This document shows, one piece after another, positions 32,986 through 46,838 of a stretch of DNA of 64,000 bases (its first letter is position 1; the number at the start of each line of letters is the position of its first letter). Both the position numbers and the translations under genes were made by a program. The stretch spans positions 1,865,172 through 1,929,171 of the forward strand of contig VUYV01000122.1 of NCBI GenBank assembly GCA_008711295.1, given 5' to 3'. This stretch comes from Anarhynchus alexandrinus. Lineage: Eukaryota > Chordata > Aves > Charadriiformes > Charadriidae. The notes below the pieces were generated by a model. That model was not told the origin of the DNA, did not search any database, and was given only the letters and a program-made list of their open reading frames with translations.

Positions 32986-35724
32986 CTCCCTCTTGTTTAA
33001 TCTGTCTGACATTTAATGTTTTCTCTAACATTTCTTTATAGGCCCTGTCAGTGTCCACAAAACTGGGAGTATTGTTCCTGAAAATGAATGCAGGCTTATA
33101 AAATAATGTTCTTTGTTCAACAGATTTCCCCTATTTGCCAGCAAATTACACATAATTTTGTGGTGTGGGAGACACGCTGGAATCTCTGTGGTATCAGCTT
33201 CCAGCACTCAGATGAGCCACTGGAAATAAAAGCATGACTCTACATCAGCATGCTGGCACCTTGTTTTAGCTGATGAAACAACAGTAAAACTGACAGCTTC
33301 AAGGTAAACTATGTCTGCCAAACCTACCTGAAGTTCATAAGAGTAATTAAGTTCTAAACGCAGAAGAATAATTAAAATATGCACAACATCTATCGATCTT
33401 GGGCATCTGGTGACTTGTCAGTAACCACAGACACAAACCCAGCCTGCTTTAACTTACTGTTAATTTGCGGTCTTTGATTAGATAGATTTTTTTTTGCTAT
33501 GTATCCATAAAACTCAAGGGATCAGCCCTGCCATTCATTATATTCCTTTTCATAAATGACCTCAGTTTTGTATCCCAGCAGGGTGGTTTGCAACAGTGAA
33601 TGTTCCTGTCAATTAAAAATTGATTTTTTTCCATGGGATGTTCCAAAAGATTAAGCAGGTATCTTCAGGCATGAGACTCAGGTCACCTCCATCCTGTAAG
33701 TAGCATGTGTGATTCTGTTTTGGGGGTTTTTTTTAGATATCTAACTTCAGCCAAGATTAGTGTCTCTGAGACTGCTGAATTTTACCTCTTCTACTAACTT
33801 TGAAACAAATATGTAACTCTCAGGCTAGATAGATACATGAAAAAATAGTCTCAGTGGAATGGAGATGGATAATGACTATACTTGTATCAAGTTGAAGAGA
33901 AAAATACCTTTCCCTATAGAGATGTTTCATAGTTTATTGATCTTTGCAAGATTATTTTTTCTCAGCCTCAAAATCTACCACAAAACAACTGACCTTTTCT
34001 TTTTAAATAAAGTATATAATTTCTGTTTTGATGGACTAGAACAATAGGGCCAGGTCATGCCCTGTTAAATTCCATCAATGGAAGTGGAGTACAACTTGGA
34101 ATAATGTCAGTCAAAATATCTTTCTGTCAAATTACAGTTTTCAGGTTTGAATAAACTATACAGTAAAAAAACCCCACCAAATCCTACAAGGCATCCGGGG
34201 AAAAAAAAATAGAAACGCAACAACAAAAACCCTTATGCGCAATGTGGTTATCTGGAAATTGACTTAGTTGCGGATTGCATTACAATTTGAGCTTGGATAC
34301 AAATTCATAGAACGGTAGCTCAAGCTCACAAGATCTCAGAACAATTTTAGTTCAATTTAAAATGTTTTGCTCATGAAACACTGCAATACTTGAAAATGTC
34401 TGGCTTTAGTAAGACATTCAGAGGAGATCTCTCTTTTCAGCTGAGTTGCTTTTTGAGTGTAGCATATTCACTGTGCACAGATTGAAATTCTGGGTCCTGA
34501 GAATGGTGGCATTAAGCCCTGCAGAGTGAAACCACTGAGTATTGCAAACTCAAAAGTTATCATGTCAAGCTCTGTATCAGAAGTGTCCTGAGTACAACTC
34601 CTGTCCCTGCATGTGCGGGAGGCACCGTTAGTCGTCATATTTGCAATGCTATTTGCAAACGTCTGTGCAAACCTGACTACTGCATCCCACTCTGCCTGTG
34701 TAATCTGTGTGTAATCTGTTATTTAACACTTTAAACTCTGGCAACAATCGTGCCATAATACCGGATTTGCCTTTGAGATGTGTAGTTTGAAAGGTAGGAT
34801 TTAGTCCTGAAACTGCGGCACGGCAGGAGTTAAAGCAGTGATGGAGCCACTGTTTCAATCTTCTCCGGACTCACTTTTCATTTTCATAGTTTAATACTGA
34901 TACACATTAGATAAGTTGCATATTAGATCAGGTGAAATGCTAGAATTTGTTTGCTCTTATAGAGGAACTAATTTTCTTAAACTCTTCCATTTCCAAATGG
35001 TATACTCCTTGACCATTTTTAATTGAAAGCAGCTGTATTAATTCTTTCTATGGCAGTCCTCGGTGCTGCAATTACAGCATTAGCATTGAGCTTTTCAGAC
35101 GTGATAACAGATTCTAATTTTATCCCATCTGGTTTATTGTGAAGATTTTTTTTTCATGCCTGGAGGTGGCTTTTCCTTAATCATTTCTTCTGTACAAGAT
35201 TGCTAGTAGGAGCTTAAAAGGCTTTCTTTGCTGCAAAGACCAACTGCTGGTTTCTTCTCCACCAGGACAATGTATCAGCAGTTCTCTGGATAAATTGTCT
35301 AGAAGGCAATCATTTGGAAGCTCTTGCCAAGCTAGAGAGGTTATTAGCTTTTGATCTCTCTTCTTAAATACTATCGCTGCAAAGTTGCCCTAGCATACTG
35401 GCATTAGTTCTCTAGTGGGTTGTCTCCCTGAGAGGGAACATTACAGAAAGCTTCTTTGTTCATTACCGAAATGAAATAAACAAAATTTTTTCAAAGTTAA
35501 GATCTCAGATACTCATGTGAATATCCCACTGCAGGCACTGGGGTGCATGTGTACATGTGAAGGAACACATGGGTCCAGCTGCCAAGTGGAAATGAACAGG
35601 AAAGGAAGGAATAGTTAAAAAAAAATCAAAGTTTCCCTTCTTTAGTAATTTTTTTTTTTTAAATCCTTTTGAGACTTGCATTTTATCTTAGCATTGATGT
35701 TGACAATGGCATGGCTGGCAGTAC
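32986..35724. other. Unique sequence, nothing recognised
   Basis: AT-rich sequence. The part at about 35030-35420 has an even composition and several TAAT-type motifs, so it could be a conserved non-coding element, but no test is possible here. A T run lies at 35649-35660. Confidence 0.5.
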
Positions 35725-35880
35725 AATGCCGCATCCCTGGAAGTGTTCAAAGCCAGGCTGCATGGGGCTTTGAGCAACCTGGTCTAGTGGATGATGTCCC
35801 TGCCCATGGCAGCGGGGTTGGAACTGGATGATCTTTCAGGTCCCTTCCAGCCCAAACCATCCTATGATTCTGTGATTCTA
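35725..35880 (+). mobile_element. CR1 LINE 3' end fragment, sense
   Basis: It reads CATCCCTGGAAGTGTTCAAA, GGGGCTTTGAGCAACCTGGT, TGTCCCTGCCCATGGCAG, TTGGAACTGGATGATCTTTC, and ends CCTATGATTCTGTGATTCTA. This is the last few codons of ORF2 (ending in the SNLV-type C-terminus) plus the whole 3'UTR and the octamer-type tail. It is a heavily 5'-truncated insertion of only about 156 bp. Confidence 0.95.
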
Positions 35881-38800
35881 AGATGAAATGGCTTAGCTCA
35901 GGTTTAGGCTCCTAATGTCCCTAGACAGTCACCCAAACAATACAAAAAGATGGGAATTTCATGAAAGTCGTTATTTCTTTGAAAGATAACTCTTTCTAGA
36001 TGCTTTTATGTCTCACTCATGCCCTCTCTGAATGTAGAGTTCCCAGGGACTACCATACAGTCTTCAGCTATCCTTGTGAACTTGCATGGTCTATGAACTT
36101 TGTATGATGTTAACCATTCATTACACTAGATTATACCTTGCAAGGCTAGGGAATGAGGTCTGGTCTGTAGCTGCATATATATCCCTCATCTGCAGATAGA
36201 CTTGGTCCTTAAGAATCTTTTTTGAAAGGTAGAGCATCATAGGCTTTGAATGGAACAAGCCCATTCTTCCTGGCTGCGTGTAAAGATTAGAAAGTGGGAA
36301 TAATTTCCAGCCATTTTTGTCACTATCAATAAATTGACAAATAACTTTATAGCTGGGCTTTCAAAGAATACAGTTTTGATCTTTGCCTCACTCTGATCTT
36401 ACTTTTGATAGAGATATTCTTTAGCTGTGTTGACTTTTGGGTAATGCTTACAACCTAAAATAAACATATTTGCTATGAGAAACCATATGTGCTTGTGAGT
36501 TTTTTAAACACAGGTTTAGTATTTCTATTCTGGCCTTGCCATGGATACATTGTAGTATATATCCTTTTTATACACACACACACACACACACACACTGGTA
36601 TTTAAGCAGTTTGGACATCAGTAGAGTTGGGCCACTCTACCAGTTAAAGTGATTGCTATAGGTTTAACTAAGTATAGTTAAGGTTGCAATTGCATTTTCT
36701 GTGTGTATTTCAGATGCCTCACTGAAAGACAGCCAGTAAAACTAAGAACATATCCAGAACCTTCATATCTTCAACATATGGGGTAGTAGGTCACTGTTTG
36801 GTTCGGACTTCATGACTCAGTCAAAGCAAATTTCTGTTCATCTAGATAGTCTCTGATATTTTTGAAGATACTTCTCCATTTCAGATACCTGGTATTGTAA
36901 AAATATTTTAGATTGTTATTCAACAGTTATATGCTCTTTGGGAGTTTGAAATAAACTACAGAAGTTACTGCAGTTTGTTCTTCATATTTTCTGTGGATTC
37001 GTAAATGCTCTGAGTTTCTCCCTGGTTCTCCCTAGTTGAACTGTAGCTACCAAAACAATATTGCAATATTCCTTACCTGTTGGATCAAGTCCCAGCATAA
37101 CTATAATAGCTCCACTGGCTTCTGCGGTTTCATTGTACATGTGTGTTCACCCTGAATATGAAGTTCTTAGTGAAAAGCTTTGCTCGCCCTTTTTTTTTGA
37201 CAAGGGAGTGTGTCTCATTGCAAATGATGTAATTTCTGCTTTTCCTTATATTTTATCCTGGCTATATCTTTTTAATAGTTATAGGTAGTCTTAATAATTA
37301 TTTTGTATGAGCTTTATGATGCCTAAGCTCTTGTAGATGGCTACCCACTCCCTTCCCACCCTGCTTCGCATTATTTGGGCTTCAGTACATTAAACCTTGT
37401 TCAGAAATTAGTGACTCAACATTTTGTTTTTAGTTTGGAACCGAGGTGCTCAAACAGAAATGTGGGTCAAAATAACATGCATTTTTTTGCCACATCTAAC
37501 TGCCAGTATGCCTATTCTATAGGTATATCATACCTACTCTGCCAGCTCTAGTTTATGGAAATTATTCTCTCCACGTTATCACCTAAAAAACTGCATTTAA
37601 GATTACCATTCATTTAATCCTCTCATGCATGTTTTTGAAATTAAATTTTAGCTTTCTTTCAACCATATGTTTAGAGTCACCCTCTTGTCATGTTTTCCCA
37701 CCAATGTTGATGTTGCAATGTAATATATTTCTGAACTGAAGATTAAATTATTTTGTATATTTAATATTTAGGCATGAAAGCAACCACCAAAGCCTGTAGT
37801 ACCCCAAAAATACTTGCCCTCCAGCTCAATCAATAGGTTGTCATTTATCATTACACATTTTAGGACAATTTAGCCAGATTTCCATTAACGTGACAGTGAT
37901 TTTTTCTGAGCTAATTTTGAATTCAATTTTTTCAAGTAAATTTTTGTGCGGCACCATATCAAATGTTTAGCAAAATCCAGAAATATTATATTTACTGTCT
38001 TCACTTTGTCACTAATTATTTTACTGTGTCTCTTCACACTCTCTTCCTCCTCCAAGTTTGCAGCTAATGCGGCGTATATTCTGCACGACAGATAATGAGC
38101 ATGTTTCTTTAATGAAACATTTCAATTTTGAGAACAGGTGGTCAAGCATCTATTCCACTGACATGAGGAAAAAGCTGTCTTGACTAGAAAATAAGTCTGT
38201 TGTACGTAAAATACAATACCTGCCATCTCAAATTGAATGGAAAATGTTGTAAGTATGTCACTTTAACAGTGGCTCTATACCAAATTATATCATGTGCATA
38301 GCTGTTTTGTTTAGGGTTTTTCCTTTATATTGGCAGCTGCTAAATAAAAGCCGTTTCAATTTCCCTTTTTTTGCTGATTGAGTGGTTAGCTCTAAGTCCA
38401 CTTTCTAAACAGCATCTGGCACTTTTTATGCAGCTATAAAATATTTAAAAATAAGGTGAACCGCTTTTGGCAAGCCTGTTACTTGAAACCTGAAGGGAAT
38501 TCTGGAGTCTATAGAAAGCTTTATTATCTCTCTGCCAATGCAGCACATCTAGTAATAGAAGACTGTCTCCTGTGTTAATATCACGTGGTCAGAGAGAAAC
38601 GGGTGACCCTTGTTGCCTGGTATAGCATCCTGCCCTGACTTGGGCCTGACAGGTACTGAGGGTTTCCTGATTAAGCAAAATTCTGGGCAATTACAGCTGA
38701 GATGCAAAGGGACAGCTCGTTGTGCTGTCATACTTTTCGCGATGGATCAAAGCATGACAGACTGTATATGGGCTAGAAAATAAACTTCAGAAAGAGGTTG

Positions 38801-40560
38801 GCTGCCCTGAAAGCTGAAATGCATAAGCTCAATCATCCGCTGGCACACTGCTATTCAAGAGGTGGAAATGAGAATTAATTTAATTTTAATAGCATTCATT
38901 TTAGTGCTATTAAAAAAGCCCAAGCCCTTTGATTGTTTATTGTTGTGAAGACAGTTGAGGCACACGCTAGTTATAGACGTAACAAAAATGATACCTCAGG
39001 AAGCAGAGAAATACAAAGCATTAGGTGCTTGCTGCAGCGGCAGCAAGTGCTTAGAGTGACAAGAGACTGGGGAGAGAAGATCCCACTCTCAGGCAAAAAG
39101 TACCCAGGTAGTGCGTCTCTCAAACTCTATATTCAGCGTGAGCAGGGTGTTGCCTACTGAGAAAAGTTCTTAGCTGTAACCGCACAGCAAGGAGAAGGTT
39201 TGATTTAATAGAATGTTTATATCTCTTTGCAAAGAGCGCCGACCTGATGCTCAGCTGGAGTAGGCTGGCATGGCTCCATTGAACTAGAGTTGCCAGCTTT
39301 AGGGATTTATCGATGCTCTCAATACTTTTGTGCTTTTATGAGACATCTCTGTAGATTTTTCATGCTCTTCCAGCTTTTACCTTCTGGTCCTTGCAGTTTT
39401 GCTTGTCTCAGAACAGGTTGCCATGCCCCTTTTATCTCTCTTGTGAAAGAGAGGCTACCCCTCACAAAGATGGCAATTCCGAAGGCTTAAATACAGTTAT
39501 CTTTCTCCTCTGTGATTCTTTCAGAGTCCCTGAACTGAGATAACTACGGCACTGGCACAGAAAGAAGACTGAAGCAATCCATATATGTTTGTGCTTATGA
39601 CACTCGCAAGGGGATGACAGGATTTCGGATTCATCAGATACATAGCTGGCCTGAAGCTGCAACGAAAGGGTCCGGGGACAAATAGCCTGATGTATATCAC
39701 CTCCTCTATTGTATCCTACATGTTATACCTTTGGAAAGCTTTGGGCATAGGTATTGTCCTTGGAAACTCTTATCTACCGCTGAGCTACAGACTTTATCTG
39801 CTGGCTGATAGGAATATGGTAAATTAGTTTTTAAGCCTTGTATTTAAAATATAATTTAAAGTTCTCAAGATTCAGTCTTAAAGTCAATAGAGAAAAGGGA
39901 AAAAATAATTTTAAGTCAGTAAATTGAAGATTCTTCTTTATTTTCCTAATATGCTCTCAGGTACACTATAAAGGCATTGAAAGTGCTGGTTAGGGGCTTA
40001 GGGCATGCATTCATTTCTCTCCTGTGTGTTTTCTAATGTCCCCCTTTACAGGAAAAAAACTCATCAGCCAAGTCATTATGCCACTTCACTGTAGACAAGG
40101 CAAGTGATTCTGAGGTTTATTAACCCCTTGAGTAACCTAATGGCATATAGTATGTCCTGTAAAAATGGACATTTTAATAAAGAAAAAGTTGTGGCTTTCC
40201 CATGAGAAACTCTGTTTCACTGTCATGCTGGCATGGAAAGATTCAAGTTCATAGTAACTGTAAAAATGTGTCCTCTTGGGAATAGCACTCAGCAGTTGAT
40301 TTAGCACAACTTTTTATTTATAGTGATATAAAGTGGAAAAGCAAATATTCAGCAGCTATGCCATTCCTTTGTGTATGGGTGCACATGTACCAGAGGGGGA
40401 CAAAAAGAGGAGACAGTACAAGCTGCCATCTAGATAACTATCATATCACCTATTGAGGTGAGAAAATACGAGGCAGTGTGAGTAATGAATGAATACCCAA
40501 GTGCATTTGTGTGTGCTATTTATATGAATGCTTCAGGTTTTTTTTATTTATGTTTCAAGG
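35881..40560. other. Unique sequence with a (CA)n tract, nothing else recognised
   Basis: AT-rich sequence without a supported gene. The segment at about 38820-38960 is rich in TAAT-type motifs and may be non-coding regulatory DNA, but this is speculative. Confidence 0.5.
36572..36595. repeat. (AC)12 microsatellite
   Basis: Twelve uninterrupted AC units, so length variation among individuals is likely. Confidence 0.97.
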
Positions 40561-40632
40561 AAAAGAAAGGAAAGGGGAGAAAAGAAAGGAAAGGGGAGAA
40601 AAGAAAGGAAAGGGGAGTAAAGAAAGGAAAGG
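40561..40632 (+). repeat. 19-nt purine minisatellite, about 3.8 copies
   Basis: The unit AAAAGAAAGGAAAGGGGAG is repeated three times exactly (40561-40617) and then as a 15-base partial copy with one change (40618-40632). The plus strand is pure purine except for one T at 40618. Such mirror-like polypurine tracts can form triplex (H-DNA) structures. Confidence 0.95.
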
Positions 40633-43600
40633 CACATGGAAAAACAGAGTTATGCTGCTATACCTGTAGTTTTAGAAATGCTTGTGATGCAGATACTTGA
40701 TTTTACATTCTAAAGACCATATACGAGCAAAGACAAAAGGCCAGTTTTGTAGACTGCCAGCATAACAAGAAGAGGAAAAGTGCCACAATCAAAATCTACC
40801 ACAACTCAAAAACTGGTAGCTCTGCAGGCGTCCCTGGCACCACTCTCCATGCCTTTCCCCAGGACTGGTGCATGGACCTGTGTGCCTTCCTGCCCTCTCC
40901 TGCCTGCAGGTGACCCAGATCCTTTGGACCACATTAAAAAGTCACCCTCCATGCCTAATAAACATTCCAAGTCCTTAAATGTCAACTCTGGTCTCATCCT
41001 AGTAGAATTTATAGCAGCCTGCCTTCTGCTTGAACTGATCATCTGCTCAGAAACAGTTTTAGAAGTGACTTCCAGTCCAGATTGAAGACGGAAATCTTGC
41101 TCCAGTGGCCTTTCAGAAGACTGTTTCCTGTACTGAAATAATTCTTTAATACAAAATAACATAGGAAAATTAAAAAGCTTTCACGTCTCCACCAGAGACA
41201 ACATGCAAAGAATATGTGGAAGATGCTTAGCGTGTGTCTGTGTGTCTGCATATAAAACATACTTCCAAGTGCTTTATGAAACACTTCTAAATGTTTATAA
41301 AACACCTAAATATATGTCTGTAAAATATCGTAGATATATATATATATCTTTTTTTATCTTGCTTTTAAGTTATAAATGCTCAAGTTAAAAAACTCATAGC
41401 TACATGATTTTGAACACTTCCGAGATTAAGTTCTTCATGTGCTTGTGTATGTTCAATATATGAAAAAAAGATTTTGCTGTTTGGGAAGACAGAGTACCAC
41501 TGTCATACAGTGGTGAAATTGGTCCTTTTTGTAAGTGATTTTGGAATGGGGGAAGGTGGATTACATCTGTTTTACAGGTATTGAATCTTGTCCTTTTCAA
41601 AAGCCTTGAAAACCTGTTAAGAATTTTTTCTTGTTGAACACTGAATAAAGGAATGCACATGTTGGGGAGGATCTTCAGTTTACTGAAGAAATTTCATGGA
41701 CTATAGACTTTTGATATTATGCTATTGTAGGATTCTCTTAGAGGGCTATCTGATAAAACTGTGTTCAGTAAATATTGTAGTTCACACATTTTTATGTTTG
41801 AGATTAAAAAAATTGTCTTATTCACTTTCTACAAGAGTTTGAGACAATTCTTTAATTTTTTCCAAGAGTCATCTGGGAGATGCATGCAGCTTATTCAAGT
41901 CTTTGAAATTATTCACAGAAGTAATTTATTACTTCTTTTGCAGAGGAATACAAGAAATCTCCCCTCTTTCTTATTTTGATTGCTTCTTTTCCTTTATTAT
42001 TATTCCCTTGTTGCACAGTTTTTTGAACTGCTACAAAATATAAAGCTATTTTTATCACAAAAGGATATGCATAATGATATAAAACATATTTCAATTTATT
42101 TAGCCTTTTCTGGGATAAAGTCCAATTACAATCTTTAAAGTATACCCTAGCTTATATTATTCTTCCCCAGAACTTTCAAGATACGTTTTATGATAAAGAC
42201 TCATTTAAATATTGTATCTTGGCTTTTTGCTGATTTAAATGTTCTGTAAAATAGATCCACTATTGTCAGTCACTGCTGTATAGTTACCATACATATTTAT
42301 GCTCAGGCTGTCTTTTCCATTTTTAATCATCTTACCTGTGCATTGAACATTTGCATTTTCATGAAACTGAACTCTCTACAGATCATCAAATGTATTTGTT
42401 TTTCATTCATGCTCTGTATTTTTTAATCACTTGCAATACTTACAGTTACACTAAACTTGAACCTAGTGAAGTACTTAGCCAGGAGATTAATTTTCAGCAC
42501 TTTTAGCTGAGGTGTTTTGATGGGACAGTTCACTGGAATATTTTGCCAGGTCCAGGCAAAACCAAACACTGTGGAAACTCTGACGCAATAGTAGGTGCCT
42601 TTTTATGGTTGTAATACTGAAAAGCTGCCCACCTAAAGTTTGTTTATTCTGTAAAACTCTCCAGGTGGTAGAGAGAGGTTAGGAGAGCTTTTGCCACCTC
42701 TAACAGCATACATCTCCTGCTCCCCAGCTGCTCTGTGGGCATTACCCACAGTCTCGGACAATATCGCAGCTTCACTCCACCTTCAGAAGCTGAGCACTAA
42801 TAGGAAATCTTGATTGTGCCCATCTAAAACTGCATCCATAGCTCTGGCCAGGGACCCGAGGTGGCACAGCTGGAAGCTGTAGGGCTGTAGAAGCTGTAGA
42901 AGTAGTGCTCAGTTTCCCAGCTGCATCCATCAGCACCCACACCAGGGGAAAGGTGCTCTCCCTCTGCTTCGGGAGGTGGCAGGAGAGCCCTCTGTCCCTT
43001 GATCATAGGGGACCCAAGCTGCCATTAAAGGCTGGGTGGTAAGGCCCTAGATATTTTTTATTTCATCTGAATTCCTTGGTGCATTTGAAAGCACGTGTTA
43101 GTTGTGCAGTTCAGTTTTGGGGAGTAAGCAGGAGAATAAGCCGGATGTTTAATGCGGCAATTGTGTGGCTAAATCACTTTGCTTTGAAAATAGTTGCATC
43201 TGCCGTTTTTGATATTTGCATAATAATAGGACACACATGCTCTCTATGTCAGTCTTCTTCAAAGAAGAGATAAACTCCTCTCGTCAGTCTCTAGGTGTAC
43301 AGACTTGCCTCAAACACTTGCTGGTCAACAGTCTATCTACCTTTCTGCTGTTGGTTGTGGTTGCTGTTCCTACCATGACTGATATTTTTTATCTAACTGG
43401 AGAGACTTCAGCCTTTTACAGTATATATTAATTTTGTCAGGTGGTTTTTAAATCTTGTCTCAGACATCTTCCAGTCTCCTTTCCTGTCCTTTCACAACTG
43501 AAGATACTTATAGTCAGAACAAATAAGAAACTGATGGAAAATCAGCTCAAGAATGTCATGCTGGTCACACTAACATTTGGCAGTCTGTGGGTTAGCAGTC

Positions 43601-46600
43601 AGTGGAGTCAGGTAAGCAAAGTGGAGTACAGGCTGAGACAGAGATGGGTTCCTCTTGTAGCCAAGTAGATTTTACCATGAGATGTGTCCTAGGAGAGGTA
43701 GGGTTTAGCATTGTTCAGGCGGCCACCTACGACTAAGGATTAGGAGAATAATCTTCTTTTACAGAAACTCATCTAAACTTTTGAGACGTTTAAGCTGAAC
43801 ATAAATACAGAATTTTCAGCAGGTTTCATACTGAGTGGGTTTGTTCATTTGTCCTCTTCCATTGCTAAATATTTATCTTTTTTTTATTTATCTTTTGTTC
43901 ATAAATTTCTTTTTAAAGTGTATTTGTGTAAAAAGACCATAGGTACCCAACTGTTCTCTACGTTTTGTTTTGTTCTTTTGTCAAGCTGGAGTGCTTGATT
44001 TACTGTATACATTTCCTGCCATGCATTAAAAGCTTCTCTGAGCAAGTGCTGTTCACTGTCACTGTAATAACTAAGACAACCAATATTAAACCTGGGAAGT
44101 AACAGGTGTAAAATCAATCAGTCTCCTTAAAGAAATGTAGCAATATCTTCCTGTTTCATTTCTCATAGGAAAAAGGTCTGGTAGGTCAGTCCTATCCTCT
44201 TTCAGATTCATGACTGTGTATTGAAAAAATTACTAGGTACTTGTTGTTCCCGCCTACAGACACAGAACTGAACCTTTTTCTGGGGTGTGGAACAATCCTC
44301 GGGAGCTTCTTGTTTGTGCGGGTTATTCCAAATACGTTTTTCTCTTTAAGAATGGTGTTTCCTTCCTCCAAAGCATATGGCACTGTCTAATGATGGAGAC
44401 AGGTTGTCACCCATGCCTTTTTTTCTCACTTCCACCGCCCTCATTTTCTGCTAAAGATCTGTATGAGGATGACAGCTCCATCTCCCGCTCTCCTTGCTCT
44501 TTGCTCTGCTAGTCTGGAGGTCAAGAGGCGTCCTCCTTCTTGGTATGGTTTAGTAAGGGCTGTGGATCTATCCACACCAGTCTGTCACCATCGTTATTGT
44601 GTATACGTGCATTGTCTACACTGAAAATACAAGTGCTGTGGTAACACAACAGGAATGAAAGCATTACTGCAGTGTATGCAGCTGTCCCTCAACTCCTCCT
44701 CTGCAGTGAAATTGTGGCGTATTAGCAGTAAACTGAAAGGGACTCCTATGTTCAAAGCGTTTTTCAATTATTTTACAGTATGAGTTTATTAAATTATCTG
44801 TCTATTGGCTTCATATTGCTTTGTATTTTTCTGCCACCCTCATAAAATTCCTTTCTTCCTTGCCTGCCAGATGCATGGCATAGTCTCTGAACCAGAGTAA
44901 AGATGACTCATAGTAGTCACTCTGTGTTTCTCTCTCCCCTTGTTTTCTGCCCAAATAATAGCAAGTACTTTGGACCAAATTGAAGCTTTCAGGGTTTCTC
45001 TTCAAAATTTTCAAGCTATTGTTCTTTATTTACTATTAGTGAAGTTCCTTCATTCATGGTTTGGGTATTTTTGTTAAGTGTGAAACCATTTTTCTCAGCT
45101 TCATTAAATCTGCAGAAATTCATGTACATATATAAGAAGACTGGATCCAGAGTTTCAGAACAATCCTTAACTAAAAATATAGACCTTCTTAATTATATCT
45201 CTGCTTGAAATAGTAGAGTTTGGCAGTAAAACAGTTTTCTTGATCCAGAAACAGTTCCAGTAGTAGTAATGTCTCTGGAATTACAGATGCAAACTGACCT
45301 AAACAGAATACGCAGCATCTGCAGTGGTTTTTAATGTTACAGCTGTGGCTTCAAAGAGTTTTTCTAGGGTTGCTGGTGGTTTGTGGGGGTTTTACTTTTT
45401 TTTTTTTTTAAGAATGTGAAAGCATTATGGGAAGTTCTGTGTATTGATAAGAACTCCTTTATTTCTAGGAATAAATAGAATTGATTTAATCTTCCAGAAA
45501 TAAATATTTCTGAAATGGTAGCAGAAATGGCTAAGGCAAAAGAGAAGAGGGACAGGCTGGTCTATTAATCTTTATTTTGGTGCTTAGCTTGATAGATTGT
45601 TCTAGTGTTTCAGTCAGTTAGTTGGAACTAATAATGGAAAAGAAAGTCTATTAAAACCACAAAAACCCTACAGTGCTTTGTTTTGTGGTGGACTATCAGC
45701 TAGTACTTGACAACAGCTAAGGTGTCAGATGCCAGTTCATTTTATAGCTCTTTGCTTTACCGTTACATACAGCTGGCTGGAAATGTTCTAGCTGTTGTTC
45801 CTTTGCTACTAGGTGTAATTTAAAGTTGGTCATCTTACGTGATTTGTTACTGAGTTGCAGGCTGGTTTTACTGTTTTTCTGCTAGGAAAAGAGCCTTCTT
45901 TAACTGTGTGCTAAGGGTCACTTTTTTAATCTGTGCCTAAAACTACCTGAACTTTTCCATAATAATATTGAAAAGGTGTTTAGTTTCTGCTATTTTGGAT
46001 TGCCTTGGGGTCCTTTGGAGTGGGCTCATAAAAGGTTCTTCCTGTGTTGTTTTCCCGTCTGCCTCTTCCCTCCCCCATCCCAAATAATGCTTTTAAACAC
46101 AGCTGTTAAGACGATGCAAAGTTTGGTTTCTGAAGTCAAACAACAGAATGTTTCTCTGAGTTTGTCAGCCTGGGTCAAATATGGTGCTGAACAATTTTCC
46201 TAGTATTAATATCCAATGAGTTGAGAGTATTCTTTGAATGTTCAGGATTAATTCTGTAAGGAAGCAGAAATAATCCCAAGTGACTAGATGGGATTAGTTA
46301 CGGCAACTACAAACAATGCCAGGGATTAGCAAAGGTGAAGTATTTGAAAGTGTTCAATCGGTTCCTGTATACATCTCAAAGCCTTGCATAAAATTATTCT
46401 TAATGACAAACATATTTATAAAACAGAGATCTGTATGTTTATAATTTCCCAGAAAGCAACAAAAAATCACCAAAAAAATTATGCAAATAAATAGTTTAAC
46501 CAAAATTGAAAGGGTAGAAGCAAAGACAGAGGACCAGAATTAGAATCTGGCTGAGATTAAATATTACTTCTGGTTCTGCATGTCTTTTTGGATAAGATTT

Positions 46601-46784
46601 GGTTATTCAATTCTAAAAATCAGAGTGTTCAGAAATTCATGTACGATTTTATGTGCACCTCCAGTACAAAACAGCCTTGTTTGCTGTCTGTAGTATTTAA
46701 CATTTTCGTGAAATGCGAATGGTGATATTTATGAAAATGACAGAAATATTCAGATAGAGGTAAATTTATTTATAGTCTTTCAAA
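40633..46784. other. Unique sequence without a supported gene
   Basis: Contains a GC-richer block at 40780-41160 with open frames of 101 codons (plus) and 118 codons (minus) overlapping antiparallel, and another at about 42820-43030. Neither shows a domain I recognise. An acceptor-like tract (TCTCCTGCCTGCAG) ends at 40909. Long open frames on both strands at once usually reflect low stop density and not coding. Confidence 0.5.
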
Positions 46785-46838
46785 AACTAAACTAAAATTA
46801 AAGCAAAATTAACTGAAATTAAACAAAAATTAAAAAAT
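46785..46838. repeat. Imperfect AAATTAA-type low-complexity repeat
   Basis: Repeated AACTAAA/AAATTAA units with A-runs. It has drifted and has no clear period. Confidence 0.6.

Noticed and set aside
36541..36600. Possible CRISPR-like or satellite repeats
   Set aside because: Only a dinucleotide (AC) microsatellite. No spacer-repeat pattern anywhere in the window.
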